The translations under genes and the position numbers were made by a program. Positions 9,783 through 18,715 of a DNA stretch of 64,000 nt are shown here, in pieces. Under the pieces are notes generated by a model that worked only from the letters and a program-made list of their open reading frames with translations, ran no database searches and was not told the origin of the DNA. Position 1 is the first letter of the stretch. Each line of letters begins with the position of its first letter. Source of the stretch: Ferruginibacter sp. (GTDB taxonomy: Bacteria > Bacteroidota > Bacteroidia > Chitinophagales > Chitinophagaceae); the NCBI GenBank assembly GCA_025362235.1, contig JANYGZ010000091.1:26612-90611 (forward strand). The letters are read 5' to 3'.

Positions 9783-11186
9783 ATGTATATCAAACAATTG
9801 TATACTGGCTGTATAAGTGAAGCAGCTTATTATATCGAAAGCAATGGTGAAGCTGTAGTGATAGACCCGTTAAGGGATATTGAAGAATATATTGAACTGG
9901 CGGCAAGCAGAGATGCCGTAATCAAATATATTTTTGAAACACATTTTCATGCTGATTTTGTGAGCGGCCATTTAGACCTTAGTAAAAAAACCGGGGCACC
10001 AATTGTTTATGGCCCTGAAACAAAAACCAGCTTTCCGGTACACATTGCCAAAGACGGTGAAATATTTTCTTTAGGCAATATTTCTTTTAAGGTAATGCAT
10101 ACACCGGGACATACCATTGAAAGCAGTTGCTATTTATTAAAAGACGAGAACGGAAAAGACCATGCGATTTTTACAGGTGATACTTTGTTTGTAGGCGATG
10201 TAGGCCGGCCGGATTTAAGCAGTGGGAATATGAGCAAAGAAGAACTTGCCGGTATAATGTATGATACTATTCAGCAAAAAATACTACCCCTGGCAGATGA
10301 TGTATTGGTTTACCCAGCACATGGAGCAGGAAGCAGTTGTGGCAAAAATTTAGGCCCAGATACCTTTAGCACCATTGGTGAAGAAAAGCAAAACAACTAT
10401 GCATTACAACCACAATCTAAGGATGAATTTATTGCTGCTATAACAGATGGGCTGGAAGATGCTCCAAAGTATTTTTCTATTAATGCCCAAATAAATAAGG
10501 AAGGATATGACAGTCTTGATAAAATAAAAACAAAAGGGCTTACTCCCTTAACTGTAGAGGCATTTAAAAATAAAATGAAAGAAGATGTTATTGTAGTAGA
10601 TACAAGGCATGCTGATATTTTTACAGAAGGGTTTATACCAGGCAGTATTTTTATAGGCCTTGAAGGACGATTTGCAGAATGGGCTGGCAGCATATTGTCT
10701 TTTGATAAATCAATATTATTGGTAACAGAAAAAGGCAAAGAAGAAGAAACAGTTATCCGTTTGGCCCGTGTTGGTTTTTCTACTATTGAAGGTTTTTTAA
10801 AAGGCAGTTTTGATGCCTGGCAAAAGGCCGGAGAAAAAGTTGATATGATCATTACCATTGAAGCCGATGAATTGGCGATGGATATTCCCCACGACCCAAA
10901 TTTACAGGTAGTAGATGTAAGAAAGGAAATTGAATATGCAGATGGCCATGTAAAAGCTGCTATTAATATGCCTTTAGCTGATATGACAGATATGGCCATG
11001 ATTGCGGGCTTTGAAGAAACCCAGAATTTGTACCTGCATTGTGGTGGCGGTTACAGAAGTGTAATTGCCTGCTCTTTACTAAAAAAGCAGGGTCTGCATA
11101 ATATAAAAAATATAGCAGGTGGCTGGGCAAAAATTAAAGAAGAGACCCGTATTAAAACAGAGAAAGATGCAAGTGTTTTAAATTGA
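9783..11186 (+). CDS. MBL-fold persulfide dioxygenase-like hydrolase fused to two rhodanese domains
   Basis: FETHFHADFVSGHLDLSKKTGAPIVYGP, HTPGHTIESSCYLL, FTGDTLFVGDVGRPDL; C-terminal active rhodanese loop HCGGGYRS; first rhodanese lacks the Cys. Confidence 0.9.
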   Translation: MYIKQLYTGCISEAAYYIESNGEAVVIDPLRDIEEYIELAASRDAVIKYIFETHFHADFVSGHLDLSKKTGAPIVYGPETKTSFPVHIAKDGEIFSLGNISFKVMHTPGHTIESSCYLLKDENGKDHAIFTGDTLFVGDVGRPDLSSGNMSKEELAGIMYDTIQQKILPLADDVLVYPAHGAGSSCGKNLGPDTFSTIGEEKQNNYALQPQSKDEFIAAITDGLEDAPKYFSINAQINKEGYDSLDKIKTKGLTPLTVEAFKNKMKEDVIVVDTRHADIFTEGFIPGSIFIGLEGRFAEWAGSILSFDKSILLVTEKGKEEETVIRLARVGFSTIEGFLKGSFDAWQKAGEKVDMIITIEADELAMDIPHDPNLQVVDVRKEIEYADGHVKAAINMPLADMTDMAMIAGFEETQNLYLHCGGGYRSVIACSLLKKQGLHNIKNIAGGWAKIKEETRIKTEKDASVLN

Positions 11187-11193
11187 TAAATAT

Positions 11194-12792
11194 TTATAAT
11201 ACAATATTCTGTACTTTATCGCTTTTTGAAGGATAATCTGTATTAAAATGAAGCCCCCTGCTTTCCTGCCTGAACTCTGCACTTTTTACAATTAAATAAG
11301 CAACAGTAATCATATTGCGCAACTCACACAGTTGTGGCGATACGGCTGTTTTTTCGTAGAGCGCTTCTGTTTCTTCATGCAGCAAATCGAGCCGCCTGTT
11401 GGCTCTTTGTAAACGTTCATTGTTGCGAACAATACCTACATAATCACTCATCAACAATTTCATTTCTTTTAAACTTTGTGTGATAAGGATCATTTCCTTT
11501 GGTGCATTAGTTCCATCTGCCTTCCAATCCGGAACATCTTGCTGGTAAAAAACATAGTCTATTTTTTTAACAGCATCCAAATAGCTGCGATGGGCAAAAA
11601 CCATTGCCTCCAGCAAACTGTTGCTGGCTAAGCGGTTGGCGCCATGAAGGCCTGTGCAGGCACATTCACCCGCAGCATATAAGTTGGTGATAGATGTATG
11701 GCCGGCCTCATCTGTTTGCACGCCTCCGCAACTGTAATGTGCAGCAGGCGAAACCGGTATCATATCTTTTGTAATATCAATGCCAATGCTGATACATTTA
11801 TCATAAATATTAGGAAAGTGCTGTGTGAATTTTTCTTTTGTAAAATGACGGCAATCTAAAAACACATACTCGGTACCGTTTATTTTCATTTCATTGTCAA
11901 TGGCTCTTGCAACAATATCTCTTGGAGCCAGGTCTTTTCTTTCATCATACCGCTCCATAAATGCCTCGCCATGCTGGTTGCGCAAAATACCACCATCACC
12001 ACGAACGGCTTCTGTAATTAAAAAATTTTGCCCGCGTACACCCGGTTCGTATAAAGCAGTTGGATGAAACTGTATAAATTCCATATTTTCTATGCGGCCT
12101 TTTGCCCTGTAAACCATGGCAACACCATCGCCTGTAGCAATGGCCGGGTTGGTGGTAGTGCGGTAAACCTGTCCATTGCCTCCTGTTGCCAGTAAAGTAA
12201 TTTTAGCAACTATTTTTTCAATTTTATGTGTGGTCAAATTCAATACATATACGCCATAACACTCAATACCCGGCGTAGCTTTTGTAACTAAAAAACCAAG
12301 ATGGTGCTGTGTAATTATATCCAGTACAAAGCAATGACTTATCAATTGAATATTGGGTTTGTTTTTAATAGCCTGCAATAAAGCCCTTTCCATTTCTTTA
12401 CCTGTTACATCTTTATGGTGGAGTATACGAAACTCACTATGCCCACCTTCTCTGCCAAGTGAATAATCCCCATCTTTATCTTTATCAAAATTGGCACCCC
12501 AATCAATCAATTCCTTGATTCTTTCCACTCCTTCCTTTACCACAATTTCTACCACGGCCCTGTCGCATAAACCATCGCCGGCTATAAGCGTATCTTCAAT
12601 GTGCTTCTCAAAACTATCTTTATCAAAATCCATTACACCGGCTATACCACCTTGTGCGTATTTGGTATTGGTTTCATCGCTTTGTGTTTTGGTAAGTATG
12701 GTTATTTTTTTATCGGGGCATGCTTCTGCTACTTTCAAGGCATAGGTTAAACCTGCAATGCCGCTTCCAATTACTAAAAAATCTGTTTCCAT
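11194..12792 (-). CDS. nadB: L-aspartate oxidase NadB
   Basis: DFLVIGSGIAGLTYALKVAE FAD motif, YAQGGIAGV, HPTALYEPG, SCGGVQTDEAGHTSI, EMVFAHRS region. Confidence 0.95.
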   Translation of the reverse strand: METDFLVIGSGIAGLTYALKVAEACPDKKITILTKTQSDETNTKYAQGGIAGVMDFDKDSFEKHIEDTLIAGDGLCDRAVVEIVVKEGVERIKELIDWGANFDKDKDGDYSLGREGGHSEFRILHHKDVTGKEMERALLQAIKNKPNIQLISHCFVLDIITQHHLGFLVTKATPGIECYGVYVLNLTTHKIEKIVAKITLLATGGNGQVYRTTTNPAIATGDGVAMVYRAKGRIENMEFIQFHPTALYEPGVRGQNFLITEAVRGDGGILRNQHGEAFMERYDERKDLAPRDIVARAIDNEMKINGTEYVFLDCRHFTKEKFTQHFPNIYDKCISIGIDITKDMIPVSPAAHYSCGGVQTDEAGHTSITNLYAAGECACTGLHGANRLASNSLLEAMVFAHRSYLDAVKKIDYVFYQQDVPDWKADGTNAPKEMILITQSLKEMKLLMSDYVGIVRNNERLQRANRRLDLLHEETEALYEKTAVSPQLCELRNMITVAYLIVKSAEFRQESRGLHFNTDYPSKSDKVQNIVL

Positions 12793-13104
12793 AAATATAT
12801 CGTTAACTGAAACTTAAAATTAACAGATAAACCATTAATAAGTTTTTGAATATTAATTTAATAAAAATTATCACTTTAGGGTATTGCAGATAGTAAATAT
12901 AAATGGTAAGTTTACTCCATAGTTGATTTATCGCTCCCTAATATACCCCCTAGCACAGCCTATCTAAAGTCTTTCGAAAAACCCTTAATTACTTTTCTAT
13001 TCCCAGCAATAAAAGACCGGAATAATATTCGGTAGGTATTGTTATGTATGCATTTAGCCAATCATAAACTCAAACCAATTTTATAAACAATTTAAAAAAA
13101 AATT

Positions 13105-15390
13105 ATGGCAATAATAAAACAACTGTCTCTTCAGGTAAGTTTTGAACAACCTCCTGAAAAGGAAATAGCATTAGCAGGCTTTCTTTTTTATTGCAATGGA
13201 TTGCTTTTACAAAAGCAGCTTGTGCGGGACAATATGCTTCAATTTGATTTTAAAAAATCTGATATAGCCGGAACCATACCAGAAAATATAGGCTCAAACG
13301 AATTGAGGCTATTTATTGCACCTGTGGCTGATAAAAGAATTGAAAAAGTTAGCACCATAGAACAACTGGAAAGTTACAAACCTTATGAACCAATCCTTGC
13401 AACAGATGCAAATGGTGGAATCAGTATCCTTCCCATCCCGGTCATCATTGCACAATTCTGGCCTTTTTGTAACTGTCGTGTAACAGGTAAAGTATCCAAA
13501 TGGTTTCACATTGGCCATACCTGGAAAGACAGGGCTGTATGCAGGGCAAGGGTACATATTTGCGAAATTGATCCTATCCGTTATTGGATTTACAGGATAC
13601 CGGACAATATCATTGCTAAAATTCCGGAGATTATTTTAAACCCAAAAGAAGTTATTAAATTTCCCATTCCGATTCCAGATCCTCCTCCATTCGTAAGGAA
13701 TGAACTTCAGGTAACAACAGTTCAGTCAAATAAGAACATTTTTAAAACTGTTAGTTCAGAACAACAACAAATGGAGTTTGCCGCAAAGATGCCCGAGTTA
13801 AGCCTGGATATAAGGCAAAACCTTGCATCAGGTAATATTAACCTGGTAAGGGAAACTATCTTAAACAACTATGCACTTTTTCATCCATGGTTTTGTTTAT
13901 GGTCCTGGTGGTGGCCTTATTTTTACCGCTGTACAGATCGTGCTATAGTTTACACTGATGCCAATGGCCGTTTTGATACTAACATTTCGTATTGGTGCTT
14001 TGGTGATAAACCGGATATTTACATATGGGTTGAATATATGATCAATGGAGTATGGACTACAGTATATAACCCACCTATCCCTTGCTACACTTTTTGGGAT
14101 TATGCTTGTGGCACCAACATAAATATACATGTAACTGACCCAAGGGTACCAGGAGACTGTTGTTGCAATTGCCCGATACCAGGTGAATTGGTTTGGATAA
14201 GGTCTATTGGTGGTACCAGCGTCTCTCACATAAATCAATCAGTTCTCATATCACAACCTCCTCCCGGCCAGGCGGTACCCTATAACCGCATTGGGCTAAC
14301 GGATGCCGCAGCTATCGGTGATGGTTTCTTTAGTACAAGTGTGGGCGATTATAAACGCCCATTTGGTGGAGGCTTTAATTTTTATATCGGCTTTGGCAGC
14401 GACCTGCCTAATGCAAATATTTACTATTATCGTTGGAGTTACAGACAAGTTGCCCATGCAGATCTTTCATCATTTAGCGGTACACCAAAACACTTGGACA
14501 ATGTCGAAAATAAGCAATATAGTTTTATTTATATCGATAGCAACGGGGATCAACAGGTTGGATACAATAATGTAAAACTTGGGCCATTTACTGTAGGAGG
14601 TAATGATGACTTGTATATCATTCCACCTTTTCAGCCAGGCATGGCACCATTCTCTGTTCCTGAAATGAGCCCTGCATGGGGAGAAAATACCTATAATACA
14701 CATACAATTGGCGTTAATACTTTTTCTCCAACTGAATTTAAGAATGAATTAATACCTGGTCATACTGCCGAAGATGGATTGTATGAATTTAAACTGGAAT
14801 TGTTTAACCAGGCTGGCAACCTTCTTTCCAATATTCCTAAAGCTACTTTTAAAGTTCCATTATATAATGATGGTGGCCTTAGTACCAATGCACCGGATGA
14901 ATTATTAGACGGGGCTACTGCCGCTACAGCGGATGCTTTTAAGATGCTTGTAAGAATTGATAATTCATCATGCGATTCAAACATTTACACAGTCAATGTA
15001 AATGGCCTTCCTGCATCTATTGACTGCTGTGGATTTGTAAGTTACAAGCCTGGCGGTGTTGAAGCAGACCTTGAACTTTCATTTAAAGCTACTCACCCCA
15101 ACAATTTTGCTGTGTTCAGTTTTGGTGTTAATAAAGGCACCTGTGGTGATGTGCCGATTGCAGATGCAAGCGGGATGGTGATCGACAGTGCTTCAGGATA
15201 TTTATTAGGTAGCGGTATTTACGAGAAACATTTTACACCATTGCAATTATTGGATAACTGCTATAATGCAGGTACTGGTAAAGCTGCTTTTGCAGAAACA
15301 TTATCCGTAATCGCAATGGCAACTGATGGTACTTCCCGTATTAGCGGTAAAGACTCGGGTATGGTGGCGGCTTTTGCATTAGAACCATAA
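13105..15390 (+). CDS. Large Cys/Trp-rich protein of unknown function (possible transthyretin/carboxypeptidase-regulatory-like beta-sandwich segments)
   Basis: Long ORF, 761 aa, no signal peptide; 'VTGKV...DRAVCRARVHICEIDPIRYWIYRIPD' and 'HPWFCLWSWWWPYFYRC...YTDANGRFDT'. Confidence 0.85.
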   Translation: MAIIKQLSLQVSFEQPPEKEIALAGFLFYCNGLLLQKQLVRDNMLQFDFKKSDIAGTIPENIGSNELRLFIAPVADKRIEKVSTIEQLESYKPYEPILATDANGGISILPIPVIIAQFWPFCNCRVTGKVSKWFHIGHTWKDRAVCRARVHICEIDPIRYWIYRIPDNIIAKIPEIILNPKEVIKFPIPIPDPPPFVRNELQVTTVQSNKNIFKTVSSEQQQMEFAAKMPELSLDIRQNLASGNINLVRETILNNYALFHPWFCLWSWWWPYFYRCTDRAIVYTDANGRFDTNISYWCFGDKPDIYIWVEYMINGVWTTVYNPPIPCYTFWDYACGTNINIHVTDPRVPGDCCCNCPIPGELVWIRSIGGTSVSHINQSVLISQPPPGQAVPYNRIGLTDAAAIGDGFFSTSVGDYKRPFGGGFNFYIGFGSDLPNANIYYYRWSYRQVAHADLSSFSGTPKHLDNVENKQYSFIYIDSNGDQQVGYNNVKLGPFTVGGNDDLYIIPPFQPGMAPFSVPEMSPAWGENTYNTHTIGVNTFSPTEFKNELIPGHTAEDGLYEFKLELFNQAGNLLSNIPKATFKVPLYNDGGLSTNAPDELLDGATAATADAFKMLVRIDNSSCDSNIYTVNVNGLPASIDCCGFVSYKPGGVEADLELSFKATHPNNFAVFSFGVNKGTCGDVPIADASGMVIDSASGYLLGSGIYEKHFTPLQLLDNCYNAGTGKAAFAETLSVIAMATDGTSRISGKDSGMVAAFALEP

Positions 15391-15420
15391 ATTCTTTCTT
15401 TAACATGAATCAAATGAATA

Positions 15421-15726
15421 ATGAGCATTTTTTTATTTGTGATAATGGCTTTGGCCTGCTGGAGAATCACCCATTTATTTTCCAAAGAAGATGGCCCTTT
15501 CAACATAATATATTTGCTTAGAAAAAAAGCAGGAGCAGGTTTCTTCGGAAGCCTGCTCGACTGCTTTTATTGTATAAGTGTTTGGGTAGCTTTACCTTTT
15601 GGTTTATGGCAGGGAAATAACTGGTGGGAAAAATTATTATACTGGTGGGCTTTATCAGGCGCAGCCTGTTTACTGGAGCAAACAACTGAAAATAAAGATG
15701 ACTTTCAGGATTATAAAGAAGACTGA
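15421..15726 (+). CDS. DUF1360-like small membrane protein
   Basis: LACWRITHLFSKEDGPFNIIYLLRKK...LLDCFYCISVWVALPFGLW, matching my recollection of DUF1360. Confidence 0.7.
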   Translation: MSIFLFVIMALACWRITHLFSKEDGPFNIIYLLRKKAGAGFFGSLLDCFYCISVWVALPFGLWQGNNWWEKLLYWWALSGAACLLEQTTENKDDFQDYKED

Positions 15727-15779
15727 AATATTTATTGAAAACAAGGAAATTAATTTAATCAAAAAATTGACTTCGAATT

Positions 15780-16058
15780 ATGTGCAACTGCGGAAAAAAA
15801 AGAAACGAATTTTCATCCGGGCAACACATCGCAATCAATAATTCACAAAGTATTCCTCAACAAGGGAAAAAAATGTGGCCTGATATTTATTTTCAATACA
15901 CTGGTAAAACAGCATTGACTGTAACGGGAAAAATTACGGGTAAAAACTACCGCTTCTCAAAAACGGGTGAAACTGGGTTAATTGATTATAGGGATGCATC
16001 AGGTATGATGGCAATACCCGTATTAAAAAAGATACAGTTTGATAGGCAATTAAAATGA
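15780..16058 (+). CDS. Small Cys-N-terminal protein of unknown function (MCNCGKK...YTGKTALTVTGKITGKNYRF)
   Basis: Complete 92-aa ORF following the DUF1360-like gene on the same strand. Confidence 0.65.
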   Translation: MCNCGKKRNEFSSGQHIAINNSQSIPQQGKKMWPDIYFQYTGKTALTVTGKITGKNYRFSKTGETGLIDYRDASGMMAIPVLKKIQFDRQLK

Positions 16059-16147
16059 ATGTTCTCCCAAATTGAGGTTAACTAAATTGGTTTTATTCAT
16101 TTATGCTTTTATAATTCCAGTAGTATTATTTTGACAGGTTTTTTATT

Positions 16148-18133
16148 TTAAATAGCAGGCTCTATCCACACATCGCTTTCCTTTAATAAATTTATCAGTT
16201 CATCTACTGCTATGGCACTTTCAATATTTCTTTTCACCACTTCTTTTCCACGATATAAAGTTATTTTACCAATGCCACTGCCTACGTATCCAAAGTCTGC
16301 ATCAGCCATTTCACCGGGGCCGTTTACAATGCATCCCATGATAGCAATTTTTAGCCCTTTTAAATGATTGGTAACCGCACGGATTTTTCCGGTAGTTTCC
16401 TGCAGGTCGAACAAGGTGCGGCCACAACTTGGGCAGCTGATATATTCTGTTTTAGAAATTCTTGTACGTACTGCCTGTAAAATAGAGAAGGAAGTATTAT
16501 TAATAAACTGGTGATTGTTTTTTGTTTCCAAATAGGTTCGCCCATGCACTTTTTGATTGATCAGTTTGGAGGGGTCGTTCATTAGCCAGATGCCATCGCC
16601 CATGCCATCTAAAAATAAAGCCCCGGCCTGTGTACTAAAATGAATCAGTTGCTCATCAATAGAACTGTGATGGCTTTCAACCGCTAATATTACAGGGTTA
16701 TTAATTTGCTGTTTCATCAGGTCAACAATACAAGCCCTTATATTTTGCATCGCATTTACAGCGGTGGAATAAATGCATATAACAACCGTAGAATCTTCTT
16801 TTATTTTTTGTAATAGCGGTACAGTAATTTTTTTTGTATCTACTGCAACAAAATTAATGACGGTCGATTTTTTTTCTGCCTTTAAAAATTCATCGGCCTG
16901 AAAAAGCGGAAAATATTTTGCATCATCCGATACAGATAACCATGTCGAATAATCGCACATTATTCTCAACGTTCCTGGTAATGCAAACTCTATTTTTTTA
17001 TTAGCGGAATACAAATAATCTGCTGCCGCATCGCCGATCGCCCATTTATCTGTTTCTACATTGTAACTGTAGCCAATTGCCTGTAAGTCTTCAGGAGTAA
17101 TAGTTTCAGCCAACATAAAATCGGCAATCACCACAGGAACCTGCTTACCGCCAATATTTGAAACTGCTGTTGTTGCCCTCCTTTTATAATCAAAGGGATT
17201 ATATCGTAAACTTAAAATATCACTATTGGCGTTGGTTATTACAGAGCTTGACTGCGGAAGGCTTTTCACTAAATCCTTACAAACCGGAATTTCAAATTCA
17301 GGGTCTTCGGTAAGGCTAACACGAATGGTATCACCAATACCATCTTCCAGTAAAGTACCAATACCAATGGCAGATTTTATTCTTCCATCTTCACCATCGC
17401 CTGCTTCGGTTACGCCCAAATGCAATGGATAACATTCGCCAAATTCTTCCATCATATAACTAATCAGCAAACGGTAAGCCTGTACCATTACCAAAGGATT
17501 GCTGCTCTTCATACTCAAGATAATATTGTGGTAATCCTCTGCACGGGCAATCCGTAAAAACTCCATCGCACTTTCAACCATGCCCATGGCTGTGTCGCCG
17601 TAACGGCTCATTATACGGTCACTTAAACTGCCGTGGTTGGTACCAATCCGCATGGCTGTTCCATGCTCTTTACAAATCAATACCAATGGTGTAAACCGCT
17701 CCCTTATCCTTTCTATTTCTTCTGCATATTCAGCATCGGTATATTCTATCTGCTCAAATTTTTTCTTGTCCACATAATTGCCTGGATTAACCCTAACCTT
17801 TTCTACAATTCTTGCGGCAATTTCTGCAGCATTGGGTGTAAAGTGAATATCCGCCACAAGCGGTACAAAATATCCACGCTTATGTAATTCATCTTTTATC
17901 TTTTGTAAATTTTCTGCTTCCTTTTTAGAAGGTGCTGTTATACGTACCAGTTCTGCGCCAGCTTCTATACAACGTATGGTTTGCTCTACTGTTGCAATGG
18001 TATCCATCGTATCAGTTGTAGTCATGGTTTGCACACGGATAGGGTGGCCATTCCCTAAAAGCAAATTACCAATTTTTACTTCCCTTGTTTTAAGACGTTT
18101 ATATTCCGTCATCGATTCACAATACAGCTGCAT
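16148..18133 (-). CDS. ispG: 4-hydroxy-3-methylbut-2-en-1-yl diphosphate synthase IspG (long form with central insertion)
   Basis: REVKIGNLLLGNGHPIRVQTMTTTDTMD; C-terminal SCPSCGRTLFDLQ and IMGCIVNGPGEMADADFGYVG; actual start may be MTEYKRL at 18112. Confidence 0.96.
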   Translation of the reverse strand: MQLYCESMTEYKRLKTREVKIGNLLLGNGHPIRVQTMTTTDTMDTIATVEQTIRCIEAGAELVRITAPSKKEAENLQKIKDELHKRGYFVPLVADIHFTPNAAEIAARIVEKVRVNPGNYVDKKKFEQIEYTDAEYAEEIERIRERFTPLVLICKEHGTAMRIGTNHGSLSDRIMSRYGDTAMGMVESAMEFLRIARAEDYHNIILSMKSSNPLVMVQAYRLLISYMMEEFGECYPLHLGVTEAGDGEDGRIKSAIGIGTLLEDGIGDTIRVSLTEDPEFEIPVCKDLVKSLPQSSSVITNANSDILSLRYNPFDYKRRATTAVSNIGGKQVPVVIADFMLAETITPEDLQAIGYSYNVETDKWAIGDAAADYLYSANKKIEFALPGTLRIMCDYSTWLSVSDDAKYFPLFQADEFLKAEKKSTVINFVAVDTKKITVPLLQKIKEDSTVVICIYSTAVNAMQNIRACIVDLMKQQINNPVILAVESHHSSIDEQLIHFSTQAGALFLDGMGDGIWLMNDPSKLINQKVHGRTYLETKNNHQFINNTSFSILQAVRTRISKTEYISCPSCGRTLFDLQETTGKIRAVTNHLKGLKIAIMGCIVNGPGEMADADFGYVGSGIGKITLYRGKEVVKRNIESAIAVDELINLLKESDVWIEPAI

Positions 18134-18274
18134 AATTATTTATATTACTTCAATGTATTTTTATAGATTAATTTTTTTACAGCATCTTCATCCGGCTATA
18201 TAGTTTATGTACATCAAGTTTGTCGCTAAAATTACCACAATAACAATAAAAAGCAATGCTTGTTTGAAGGTTAT

Positions 18275-18620
18275 TTAGTTTTGCCGTTAAGGCGTTAAGG
18301 CGTTTTTATTTGCTTTCCAGCTTAACGACTCAACGGCCATTCTTTACTTACCGCATTTCAGATCCGATAGCTATCGGATGTTGCGGCATCAAGCAGGTAC
18401 TTAGTTTTGCCGTTAAGAAAACGTTGAGGCGTTTTATTTGCTTTCCAGCTCAACGTCTTAACAACTCAACGGCCATTCTTTACTTACCGCATTTAAGATC
18501 CGATAGCTATCGGATGTTGAAGCATCAAGTGGTTATTTAGTTTTGCCGTTAAGACGTTAAGGCGTTTTTATCGCTTTCTATCTTAACGTCTCAACGACTT
18601 AACGGCCATACTTTACTTAC
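18275..18620. repeat. Three tandem copies (about 126, 136 and 85+ nt) of a hairpin-forming intergenic repeat
   Basis: Each copy begins TTAGTTTTGCCGTTAAG and contains ...CAACGGCCAT(T/A)CTTTACTTACC; starts at 18275, 18401, 18537. Confidence 0.9.
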
Positions 18621-18715
18621 CAGTTTTTTCGGAGTATATTTGGATAACAGGTGCCACTGTTTAATTCGCATAAATATTTTACCTGTCCACACTCAAAAAC
18701 GAAACTTCTCTATAT

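Noticed and set aside
10397-10999. 200-aa minus-strand ORF
   Set aside because: Antisense to the MBL-rhodanese gene; Ser/Ile-rich shadow ORF
15599-15841. 80-aa plus-strand ORF overlapping the DUF1360-like gene
   Set aside because: Out-of-frame overlap of two better-supported ORFs
16148-18133. Unusually long IspG as a novelty
   Set aside because: The central insertion is an established feature of Bacteroidetes/plant-type IspG
18310-18540. 76-aa ORF within the triple repeat
   Set aside because: Peptide itself is a repeat translation (RPFFTYRISDP / TAILYLPHLRSD); the hairpin-repeat explanation is better
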